Assembly (NCBI GenBank): GCA_000435835.1
Contig: FR883423.1
Span: 1-10,391, forward strand
Origin: Clostridium sp. CAG:221
Lineage (GTDB): Bacteria; Bacillota; Clostridia; Clostridiales; Clostridiaceae
DNA length: 10,391 nt
Direction: 5' to 3'
The position numbers were made by a program, and so were the translations under genes. Numbering within the stretch: the first letter of the stretch is position 1; every line of letters begins with the position of its first letter. Shown one piece after another: positions 1 through 6,021 of this stretch. The notes beneath the pieces are model-generated. The model made no database searches. It saw nothing but the letters and a program-made list of their open reading frames with translations, and was not told the DNA's origin.

Positions 1-1
1 A

Positions 2-475
2 GAAGGGACTATAAGTGTTACAATACCAACAGCTCTAGCTTTTACAGTTAATAATAAAGGGGTAGTTAAAGGTACAAGTTTAGATATTAAAAACAATGGT
101 ACAGCAGATGTAGAAATATATGCATATCAGTTTGTTGATGGAAATGGTGCAACTGGTATAGAAGTGATTAAAGATAGAACAGATATAGGCACTAAAAAAA
201 CAAATAAGGTTGTTTTAAATCTTGAAGGAAACGCAGGTACTGCTGGTCTTGTATCAAGTAAAAATGGAAATGGAATATATGACGCAACAAATCCTTTGCA
301 ACAGGATTTGGTAACTAGTGATGGGGTTAAAATAGCTAGTTTAGGTAAAATAGGAGGGCAAAATACAAGTACAACAATAAATTTAACAGGAATTGCTGGG
401 GGAGATGCAGATGATACAACTGCTATCACAGAACAATTTACCTTAAAATTAAGAGTAAAAAAAGCAGTGGATTAA
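2..475 (+). CDS. 3' end of a surface-protein gene with an ISVTVP-type beta domain (5' end outside window)
   Basis: The reading frame is open from the first bases of the window, so this is the C-terminal 157 residues of a longer protein, not a small gene starting at the internal ATG at 164. It begins EGTISVTIPTALAFTV and continues with a D/N/G/T-rich beta-strand pattern (SLDIKNNG, QFVDGNGATGIEV), ending QFTLKLRVKKAVD. The same signature, including the ending (RFTLILKIKKSTD), closes the 681-aa protein encoded at 781-2826, so the missing part may resemble that protein. No cysteine, LPXTG motif or C-terminal membrane segment is visible, so if it is surface-attached the anchor must lie upstream. 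A hairpin terminator lies 125 nt after the stop. The function is unknown; a secreted or surface structural role is inferred from paralogy only. Confidence 0.85.
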   Translation, partial: EGTISVTIPTALAFTVNNKGVVKGTSLDIKNNGTADVEIYAYQFVDGNGATGIEVIKDRTDIGTKKTNKVVLNLEGNAGTAGLVSSKNGNGIYDATNPLQQDLVTSDGVKIASLGKIGGQNTSTTINLTGIAGGDADDTTAITEQFTLKLRVKKAVD

Positions 476-599
476 TTATGTTTAAATTGTTGTTTAAAAA
501 GTAAATAAAAATATAAAATTTAAGAAATTATAAAAATAATTAGTGAAGATGTATTTGCTTACTTAGAGTTTAAGAATTTAAAATGAAAAGAATTAAAAG

Positions 600-635
600 A
601 AAAATCGACTTAACATTATTGGGGAGTCGATTTTT
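600..635 (+). terminator. Rho-independent terminator after the first gene
   Basis: A perfect 11-bp stem (AAAAATCGACT at 600-610 with AGTCGATTTTT at 625-635) encloses a 14-nt loop. The right arm ends in five T residues that form the U-tract, and the A-tract on the left gives a weaker terminator on the opposite strand. It separates the partial gene from the operon that starts at 781. Confidence 0.75.
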
Positions 636-724
636 GCGCTTTGTGTTTAGAATTAGCGTATAAAAGTTAAAATTTGCGAATTTAGATTTTAAAATAATTA
701 AAAATGTGATAAAATTTTAAGTAG

Positions 725-730
725 TATAAT
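725..730 (+). promoter_or_regulatory. Candidate -10 box of the surface-protein operon
   Basis: A consensus TATAAT lies 51 nt before the ATG at 781, downstream of the terminator and in an otherwise gene-free stretch. No good -35 hexamer sits 16-18 nt upstream (the region is nearly all A/T), so the site is only a candidate. A GTGACA-like hexamer at 737-742 could serve a second, closer promoter. Confidence 0.35.
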
Positions 731-768
731 TTTATAGTGACATAAATTATAAAAAAATAGTAATTTAT

Positions 769-775
769 GGGGATG
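769..775 (+). promoter_or_regulatory. Ribosome binding site deciding the start of the 681-aa gene
   Basis: A GGGGATG stretch lies 5-8 nt before ATG 781. It overlaps the in-frame GTG at 775, which therefore cannot be its start codon. This favours ATG 781 over GTG 775. Confidence 0.55.
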
Positions 776-780
776 TGGAT

Positions 781-2826
781 ATGAAAAGAGAAAAAATAAT
801 ATGCAAATTAAAAGAAAACTATAAATATAAAAAGAAATATTGGGCTATAAGTGGAATTGTAGTTTTTTCAGCTATTTTTTGCATAACAGTGGTGAAACCT
901 CCTAAATTTATAAAGGATTCAAAACTATATATACAATCGCTTATAGATGGGGATCCTAATTATGAAAAATTAAAAGAAAAGGTTAGCCTTTATGTATACA
1001 AAAAGGAAATTAGCCTTAAGGAATTTGAAGAAGGAACTATTGTAAAGAAAGAAGATGAAGTAAAAGGTCCAATTACAGCTTCTGCTATTAAAAGTGGATT
1101 TGATAGCTTCACACCATCAGAAATTCCAAAAGATGATACAACTATAGAAACTTCCACTTACAGTAATAATACTTTAAACAATGGTAGTAGTTCTAATAAT
1201 TACTATGTAGAAGAAAAGCCATCATCAAATAATAGCAATAATACTTCATCAAGTAATGATAATGAGAAAATTGAAAATAAGAAAGAAGAGTTTATTGATA
1301 AATCTTCTTTTGTAGGAAAAGATTTAATGATTTATGAAGGTGATAAATTTGATCCTTTAAAAAATCTCAAATTATCTGCTACTGATATTGATGGTAGTAA
1401 TATAACTAATAAGATAGTTATTACGGAAAATACTGTTGACACATATAAACCAGGTTTATATACGGTAAAAGCTAATGTTCAATTAAGTGATAATACTAAG
1501 CTAGAAAAAGATTTTTTAGTTAGAGTTGAAACAACAGCGTTGGAATTAGCGGTGGTATCTTTAGAAACAGAATCTGATATAGTAAAAAAGAAAGAAGAAG
1601 TGAATATTGATTTTGATGTTAAATCATCTAAAGATTATATATATGTAGAAAAAGTTGTTGTTAATGGTAAAGAATATAATGCCACAAGAAAATTAACTAG
1701 AAGTTTATTTTCTAAATCAGACAAGTATTCAACAGTTGTACAAGCTCCTGAAATAGCAGGAATTAATAATCTAACATTGGAAACTATAATAATGTCAGAT
1801 GGTACTGAAGTTGCAATAAATCAAAGTGTTCCCATAGAAGTTTTACCAGAAGAACCAATAGTTGATGATTTAGTGGTAGATGGAAATATTGAAGATGATA
1901 ATATAAATATTGATGCTGAATTTACCATTAAAGATATAGACAATACTTTAGAGTCTGGAAAAGTTATATTATATGATGAAAATAATGAAATAATAAGAGA
2001 AGATTATGTAAAAACAAATGAATTAGTAAAGTTAAAGTATGATCTGCTAGAAGAAAAAGTATATACTTTAAGAGTTCTTAAATATACTAAGTCAAGACCA
2101 AGAGAAGCTGAATTAGTAAATGAAGTAATAGACTTAAGAAATGCAAAAGCGATGCTTGTAAATAACTATAATTTACTTTCTGTGATGAATGATGAATTAA
2201 CAGATGGGGTAGTTGAAGAAGAAGGAGGAAATTCTTCAGGTGATGAAAGTATTGAAACTGAACAAGATATAATTACAAGTAGTGGGACATCAGATGCAAG
2301 TATAAGTACTGAAGGTAGAATTAAAAGCAATGCAGGAGAAACTCCAAGAAAAACAATAAGTGTAACTGTTCCTACAGCAGCGATGTTTACAGTTAATAAA
2401 GATGCTAAGTTTATAGGCATGAATATAAATATAACAAATAATGGAGAATTGCCAGTTGATATTATAGTGAATGATTTTATAGATGTTAATGGTAATTACG
2501 GCATAAAGCTTGTAACTGATGAAGTTGTAACACAAAGTAATGGCAATACAAGAACTATTGACACATTAACTTATAGAAGAAATGAAATTAATTTATCTAT
2601 TAAAGGAAATGTTAAAAAAGTATATTTAGGTGATAGAAAAGTTTTAGGTTCTTTAGGTAGTGAAAATTTAATTAATGAATCACAAAAGAAAATTGCTAAA
2701 GTATTGGCTAACCAAACTGTAGGATTGGTTTTAGATGGAGAAGCTGGTACAGCAGAGCTAGAGAGAAATTCTCCAATCCAAGATAGATTTACTTTAATTT
2801 TAAAGATAAAAAAATCTACGGACTAA
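781..2826 (+). CDS. 681-aa N-terminally membrane-anchored multidomain surface protein
   Basis: The protein starts with a Lys-rich cytoplasmic head (residues 1-19) and one hydrophobic segment (about 20-38, WAISGIVVFSAIFCITVV) without a clear cleavage site, so an uncleaved type II anchor is likely. Next come a charged region (40-115), a Ser/Asn-rich linker (about 118-172), a probable Ig-like domain (about 178-250, with YEGDKFDP...GLYTVKANVQLSD, like the DUF5011/bacterial Ig class), two further beta-rich segments (about 255-365 and 370-465), an acidic Glu/Ser linker (about 470-520), and a C-terminal ISVTVP domain (526-681). This last domain is shared with the partial gene at the window start and, more distantly, with the 355-aa protein downstream. 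ATG 781 is chosen because of the ribosome site; a GTG at 775 would add two residues. It appears to be the first gene of the operon. Its role is unknown; an extracellular scaffold or adhesin is an inference from architecture. Confidence 0.85.
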   Translation: MKREKIICKLKENYKYKKKYWAISGIVVFSAIFCITVVKPPKFIKDSKLYIQSLIDGDPNYEKLKEKVSLYVYKKEISLKEFEEGTIVKKEDEVKGPITASAIKSGFDSFTPSEIPKDDTTIETSTYSNNTLNNGSSSNNYYVEEKPSSNNSNNTSSSNDNEKIENKKEEFIDKSSFVGKDLMIYEGDKFDPLKNLKLSATDIDGSNITNKIVITENTVDTYKPGLYTVKANVQLSDNTKLEKDFLVRVETTALELAVVSLETESDIVKKKEEVNIDFDVKSSKDYIYVEKVVVNGKEYNATRKLTRSLFSKSDKYSTVVQAPEIAGINNLTLETIIMSDGTEVAINQSVPIEVLPEEPIVDDLVVDGNIEDDNINIDAEFTIKDIDNTLESGKVILYDENNEIIREDYVKTNELVKLKYDLLEEKVYTLRVLKYTKSRPREAELVNEVIDLRNAKAMLVNNYNLLSVMNDELTDGVVEEEGGNSSGDESIETEQDIITSSGTSDASISTEGRIKSNAGETPRKTISVTVPTAAMFTVNKDAKFIGMNINITNNGELPVDIIVNDFIDVNGNYGIKLVTDEVVTQSNGNTRTIDTLTYRRNEINLSIKGNVKKVYLGDRKVLGSLGSENLINESQKKIAKVLANQTVGLVLDGEAGTAELERNSPIQDRFTLILKIKKSTD

Positions 2827-2836
2827 TAAAAATTAA

Positions 2837-2883
2837 TATATACATATAAGGAGAATTAATATAATTCTCCTTATATGTATATA
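2837..2883 (+). repeat. Perfect 22-bp intercistronic hairpin
   Basis: Bases 2837-2858 pair without mismatch to 2862-2883, leaving a 3-nt loop (2859-2861). The stem contains AAGGAG in the left arm and CTCCTT in the right arm. No run of T follows the right arm, so a classical terminator is unlikely. It sits 10 nt after the stop of the 681-aa gene and 46 nt before the next ATG. Likely roles are mRNA 3'-end stabilisation, RNase III processing, or setting the ratio between the two genes; a palindromic insertion is an alternative. Confidence 0.8.
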
Positions 2884-2929
2884 GAATAATTTATCTTTTA
2901 TAAAATATATAGAAGGGAAAGATAATTAT

Positions 2930-3445
2930 ATGAAATTTCAATTTAATAAAAAAAATATTAAATTTATTTTGATTTTTGGAGTATTTATTGGAATAGGTGT
3001 AATTGCAGGATTAAGTGTAAATATTTATAAAAATTATGGTAGCAATTCAAGTGGTGCCATAATTCAAGATGGTGTCATATCAGGATATACTGCATCTGAA
3101 ATTGAAGAGATAATGCAAAGAAAAGCCGATGAATCAACTTTTTCCTTTGAGATTAACTCAAGACCGTTTTTCGAAAATGGAAAATCAGAAGGTAATATAA
3201 GAATATATAATCCACCTTTTAATAATTATTTAATAGATGTAGAAATTAAATTAGATTCCAATAACAAAACCATATTTAAAAGTGGTAAACTTAAACCTAA
3301 TCAATATATAGAAAAAGCAAAATTGAGTAGAAATCTTAAAAAAGGTGAATATGAAGCAACGGCTACTATAAGTGCATATGATCCAACAACAGAAGAATTA
3401 TTAGGAATATCTGCAGCTAAGATGGTAATAGCTGTGGAAAATTAA
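2930..3445 (+). CDS. 171-aa membrane-anchored extracellular protein, uncharacterised family
   Basis: A short Lys/Asn-rich head is followed by one membrane segment (about residues 12-33, FILIFGVFIGIGVIAGLSV) and an extracellular part. After a spacer containing the helix ASEIEEIMQRKADES, residues about 75-171 form a beta-rich domain with the pattern NIRIYNPPFNNYLIDVEIKL, SGKLKPNQYIEKAKL, LKKGEYEATATISAYDPTT and a closing strand VIAVEN. From memory, this pattern (ligand 'IYxSG', 'PGxxI', 'LxxGxYxxTAxxxAYDP') recurs in small uncharacterised clostridial proteins near surface-protein genes; no function is established. The purine-rich AGAAGGGAAAG at 2911-2921 is the ribosome site. The stop codon overlaps the ATG at 3445 by one base (TAATG), but the next gene more likely starts at 3463, so the two are tightly coupled in one operon. 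Confidence 0.85.
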   Translation: MKFQFNKKNIKFILIFGVFIGIGVIAGLSVNIYKNYGSNSSGAIIQDGVISGYTASEIEEIMQRKADESTFSFEINSRPFFENGKSEGNIRIYNPPFNNYLIDVEIKLDSNNKTIFKSGKLKPNQYIEKAKLSRNLKKGEYEATATISAYDPTTEELLGISAAKMVIAVEN

Positions 3446-3450
3446 TGAGT

Positions 3451-3458
3451 AGGGGGAT
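3451..3458 (+). promoter_or_regulatory. Ribosome binding site deciding the start of the 355-aa gene
   Basis: AGGGGGAT lies about six bases before ATG 3463 and downstream of the alternative ATG at 3445. It therefore supports 3463 as the true start. That start also gives a normal signal peptide beginning MKRAILLALMFAL. Confidence 0.7.
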
Positions 3459-3462
3459 ATTA

Positions 3463-4530
3463 ATGAAAAGAGCAATACTTTTAGCTTTAATGTTTGCATT
3501 AACTAATTTTTCAATGACAACACAAGGGTACTCACAAATTGATTCTATAAGAACTATTGCAGAAGGAGAAATAGACGCACCTCCATCTAGTGGCGGAGAA
3601 TCAGCAGGAAATACACCTTCAACTGGTGATGGAAGTACTTCTGAAGGAGAAAATGATAGTGATACTACAAATCCAAATCAACCAATTGAGCCCATAAGAC
3701 CAGGCACTTCTCCAGAGCCTGTTGATAAGGAAGTTGAGCTTGATGGTGCAATAGGACCATGGGAACCCGACAATAAGGATATGCCTAATTTTGATAATAT
3801 TCAGGATGGAGATTTAATAGGAACTAAACCAAGTGATGATAAACTTTTTAAAATATCAGTGACAGTTCCATTAAATATGGATTTTATGATAGTAAATAGA
3901 CTTGAAAATGGGGGGTCTTTTTACGGTAAGTTTGTGTCACCATATCATAGTATAACTAATAATGGGACATATCCATTAAATGTTTCCCTTAATAGCTTTA
4001 CAAGAGTGAATGAAAGTAATAATTCTGCTAGTAGTGCAAGAACTGATAGTTCAACTAAAGATACTAAGTTATATATAAGGGAGCCGGAAGCAGGAAACAA
4101 TAAAGTTGAAATGAGATTAAGCTTAAACTACGACAGACCACAACAAGGTACATATTTAAAAACAATAGATTTACATACTTTGAATAAAAATAGAACTTCT
4201 GAAGAAAATAAATTAGGTGAAATTGGTTCTAATGAAACTGCTAGAATATATTATAGAAGTGATTTATGGGAAACACCTAAAAGTGAAGGAATTGAAACTG
4301 ATGTTGTTTCTAATTTTAGTTTAATATTATCTTTCTCTACTCAAAATGCAAATTCAGGTATAGGAAATGGAGCAGGTGGTAGTGCAGGCACAGGCTCTGA
4401 AGGAAATGCTTCAAGTACACCTTCTAGTGGAAATATAACTAGTGGTGGAAGTAATGAAGGTGCTGATTCAGGTTCAGGTTCTACTGGAAGTGGTGAAAAT
4501 TCAGCACTACAAAATCCTAGTGAAAGTTAA
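3463..4530 (+). CDS. 355-aa secreted protein with ISVTVP-type domain and Gly/Ser-rich tail
   Basis: A classical Sec signal peptide (residues 1 to about 25: MKRAILL, a hydrophobic core, then TTQGYSQ) leads into a Ser/Gly/Pro/Glu-rich, probably unfolded region (about 35-90). A short acidic region follows, and then the domain I131-S293 starting KISVTVPLNMDFMIV with SITNNGTYPLNVSLNSF. This matches the signature of the C-terminal domains of the 681-aa protein and the gene fragment at the window start. Residues about 295-355 are a Gly/Ser/Asn/Ala-rich tail with no LPXTG, no hydrophobic anchor and no cysteine, so the mature protein is either released or held by partners. The start is ATG 3463 rather than 3445 because of the ribosome site. 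It lies in the same operon, directly after the 171-aa gene. I do not recognise a named family; a fibre or matrix subunit is conceivable but unproven. Confidence 0.85.
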   Translation: MKRAILLALMFALTNFSMTTQGYSQIDSIRTIAEGEIDAPPSSGGESAGNTPSTGDGSTSEGENDSDTTNPNQPIEPIRPGTSPEPVDKEVELDGAIGPWEPDNKDMPNFDNIQDGDLIGTKPSDDKLFKISVTVPLNMDFMIVNRLENGGSFYGKFVSPYHSITNNGTYPLNVSLNSFTRVNESNNSASSARTDSSTKDTKLYIREPEAGNNKVEMRLSLNYDRPQQGTYLKTIDLHTLNKNRTSEENKLGEIGSNETARIYYRSDLWETPKSEGIETDVVSNFSLILSFSTQNANSGIGNGAGGSAGTGSEGNASSTPSSGNITSGGSNEGADSGSGSTGSGENSALQNPSES

Positions 4531-4561
4531 TATAAATTACAGATAAAGTTGGTGAGCAATT

Positions 4562-4795
4562 ATGTAAAAGAAAAATAGCATTATTGCAATTGGAATTGTA
4601 GTAGGTATAGGTTTGATTGCATTTTTAGTTTCATTTACTAGCAGTAAATTTAATAATATCAGCAAATATAAATTATTAGAAGCTCCTGACAGTGGAAATG
4701 AAGAAGATTTAGAATTTTTAAAGTATAAAGTTACATTGAAAAATGGAACTTATATGGAATATGATCAAACAACAAATACTTATAATTGGTCATAA
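4562..4795 (+). pseudogene. Decayed, internally deleted duplicate of the 149-aa membrane protein
   Basis: A ribosome site (GGTGAG, 4551-4556) is followed by ATG 4562, but codon 2 is TAA (4565-4567). The same frame then reads through a Lys/Asn head, a membrane segment (SIIAIGIVVGIGLIAFLVSF) and a short outer part ending LKYKVTLKNGTYMEYD...YNWS. The ending matches the intact gene downstream (LKYKISIEDGVYMEYN...YNWS) residue by residue, while roughly 75 residues of the extracellular domain are missing in frame. It is thus a tandem duplicate that lost its middle and acquired a start-proximal stop. Initiation at TTG 4613 could give a 60-aa peptide, but that would begin inside the membrane segment with no ribosome site. 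The intact copy starts 16 nt after this stop codon. Confidence 0.75.
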
Positions 4796-4798
4796 AAA

Positions 4799-4806
4799 AG
4801 GAGGTG
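4799..4806 (+). promoter_or_regulatory. Strong ribosome binding site selecting a TTG start
   Basis: AGGAGGTG, with GGAGG at 4800-4804, lies seven bases before TTG 4812. It is the best ribosome site in the window and fixes the start at TTG rather than at the in-frame ATG 4743, which lies inside the preceding pseudogene. Confidence 0.8.
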
Positions 4807-4811
4807 CTAGT

Positions 4812-5261
4812 TTGAAAATTAATAAAAATATAATAATAGCTATATCTTTAATAGTTGTATTTATCTTGGGGGCATTTTTAATTATAAAAAGCACTAAAAA
4901 TACAGAGGAAAGTAGATTTTTTACTGCTATAGAGCAACCTTTTACTATAGACACTATAAATGTTGTATTTAATATAAACCAAGATGGAGATCATCCGTTA
5001 TTAAAAACTTATTATGAAAATAATTCTAATAAAACAATAACAAATATGACTTTACAAGTTAAGTATAAAAATACTGACACTGTTGAAGATATTAATATAA
5101 GTGGTTTAGTATCTTCAGGAGAAAAGTCAAAAGAAGTGTTAATAGTAGGACCAGATAGTAGATTAGTTGAAGATGTAGAAATACTAAAATATAAGATATC
5201 AATAGAAGATGGAGTTTATATGGAATATAATCCAATAACTAGTGAGTACAATTGGTCATAA
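4812..5261 (+). CDS. 149-aa small membrane-anchored extracellular protein (TTG start)
   Basis: It starts at TTG 4812 behind a near-perfect ribosome site. Residues 1-6 are Lys/Asn-rich, residues 7-25 form one membrane segment (IIIAISLIVVFILGAFLII), and the rest is predicted outside the cell. The outer part contains TYYENNSNKTITNMTLQVKYKN (residues about 70-93) followed by SGLVSSGEKSKEVLIVGPDS. This 'N-S-N-K-T-I, hydrophobic strand, Gly-x-Ser/Gly turn' layout resembles FxLYD-like or other small Ig-like extracellular domains; that is similarity by eye only. The C-terminus YMEYNPITSEYNWS is also present in the decayed duplicate just upstream. It is the last gene of the apparent operon and is followed 82 nt later by a strong hairpin terminator. 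Function unknown. Confidence 0.8.
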   Translation: MKINKNIIIAISLIVVFILGAFLIIKSTKNTEESRFFTAIEQPFTIDTINVVFNINQDGDHPLLKTYYENNSNKTITNMTLQVKYKNTDTVEDINISGLVSSGEKSKEVLIVGPDSRLVEDVEILKYKISIEDGVYMEYNPITSEYNWS

Positions 5262-5343
5262 AATATATTAAATTTTTTATATAATGAATATAAAATTTTC
5301 CGAAAAAATAGAGAAAAAAATTGAAATATGTTAAAAGTATAAT

Positions 5344-5401
5344 AGATTTAAAGGTATTATAGTTAATAGTTTATTAGTTATAGTATTTTTAAATCTTTTT
5401 T
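5344..5401 (+). terminator. Long hairpin terminator of the surface-protein operon
   Basis: Bases 5344-5368 pair with 5372-5396 as RNA: 25 consecutive pairs, five of which are G-U (5353, 5354, 5357, 5362, 5363), with a 3-nt loop. The outer nine pairs (AGATTTAAA/TTTAAATCT) are perfect. Six T residues (5396-5401) follow directly. Because G-U pairs on the + transcript would be A-C mismatches on the other strand, the structure appears selected for + strand RNA, in keeping with an operon terminator. Confidence 0.8.
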
Positions 5402-5625
5402 ATATGTTTGTAAGAATGAAGGGATGAAATAAAAAAATAAGCTACGCTTATTTAAAAGTATAATAAGTTAGTGAGAGAACTACTTAAAAGTATCAAGAAT
5501 ATGTGAAGTATTATAACTTTACATAATGGAAGGTAATGTAACAGTTTATAGAATGTTAGAAAACTTTTTAAAATATTAGATAAAAATTACAAAGTTTGGC
5601 ATAATAGTTTTAGGAGATGGGACTT
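5402..5625 (+). other. Gene-free stretch upstream of tnpA, probable left end of the IS607 element
   Basis: No credible gene is seen. The stretch holds an 8-bp hairpin (AAATAAGC 5435-5442, GCTTATTT 5446-5453, loop TAC) and copies of TTAAAAGTAT at 5452-5461 and 5484-5493, with a further copy at 5331-5340 before the terminator. The copies at 5331 and 5452 agree over 14 bases (TTAAAAGTATAATA) and include TATAAT. Close to the gene, TGGCATAAT (5597-5605) looks like an extended -10 box. Left-end repeats for TnpA binding are plausible, but the exact element boundary cannot be fixed. Confidence 0.4.
5612..5618 (+). promoter_or_regulatory. Ribosome binding site selecting TTG as tnpA start
   Basis: AGGAGAT lies nine bases before TTG 5626 and overlaps the upstream ATG 5617, which it therefore cannot serve. 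Starting at TTG gives MKYYSIGEFAK, the usual N-terminus of IS607 TnpA proteins. Confidence 0.65.
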
Positions 5626-6021
5626 TTGAAATATTATTCAATAGGAGAATTTGCTAAAGCTATTGGAAAAACTACAAAAACTCTAAGAAATTGGGATAAA
5701 AATGGAAAGTTAAAATACAATAAAAAAGGTTTAAATCAGTTGATAGATATGATTACTAATTCAGAGGTTAATAAAATAGTGGTTCTTTACAAAGACAGAT
5801 TAATTAGATTTGGATATGAGTTAATAGAAAATCTTTGTGAAAAATATGGAATTACTATTGAAATTATTGATAATACTGAAAAAACAGAAGAACAAGAATT
5901 AGTTGAAGATTTAATTCAAATAGTTACAGTATTTAGTTGCAGACTTCAAAGTAAAAAAGCAAACAAAGCTAAAAAAATAATTAAGGAGTTATTGGAAGAT
6001 GATACTTGCAAAAAAGATTAG
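5626..6021 (+). CDS. tnpA: IS607-family serine transposase TnpA, internally deleted and catalytically dead
   Basis: Full-length IS607 TnpA proteins have about 200 residues: a MerR-like helix-turn-helix, then a small serine-recombinase domain that begins near YCRVSS with the nucleophilic serine. Here residues 1-30 are a normal head (MKYYSIGEFAKAIG...LRNWDKNGKLK), but K30 is followed directly by YNKKGLNQL, a segment normally found about 70 residues later. The catalytic serine segment is therefore absent, while the later part (VVLYKDRLIRFG with its arginines, IEIIDNTEKTEEQELVEDLIQIVTVFSCRLQ) is intact. The junction lies at about 5713-5722 and the frame is preserved, so a 131-aa protein could still be made. 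It cannot catalyse strand exchange; it might still bind the element ends. TTG 5626 is preferred over ATG 5617. The stop overlaps tnpB by 23 nt. Length and missing block are judged against the family from memory. Confidence 0.85.
   Translation: MKYYSIGEFAKAIGKTTKTLRNWDKNGKLKYNKKGLNQLIDMITNSEVNKIVVLYKDRLIRFGYELIENLCEKYGITIEIIDNTEKTEEQELVEDLIQIVTVFSCRLQSKKANKAKKIIKELLEDDTCKKD

Noticed and set aside
127..429. Open frame of 100 codons on the minus strand
   Set aside because: It lies opposite the clearly homologous C-terminal domain of the partial gene, has no ribosome site, and its Pro/Ser/Val-rich composition is what the antisense of a beta-rich gene gives.
2166..2535. Two minus-strand open frames inside the 681-aa gene
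   Set aside because: Both are antisense shadows of the conserved ISVTVP domain region; no ribosome site or recognisable protein.
4613..4795. A separate 60-aa gene starting at TTG 4613
   Set aside because: The frame continues upstream to an ATG with a ribosome site interrupted only by TAA at codon 2, and TTG 4613 lies within the membrane segment; a pseudogene fits better.
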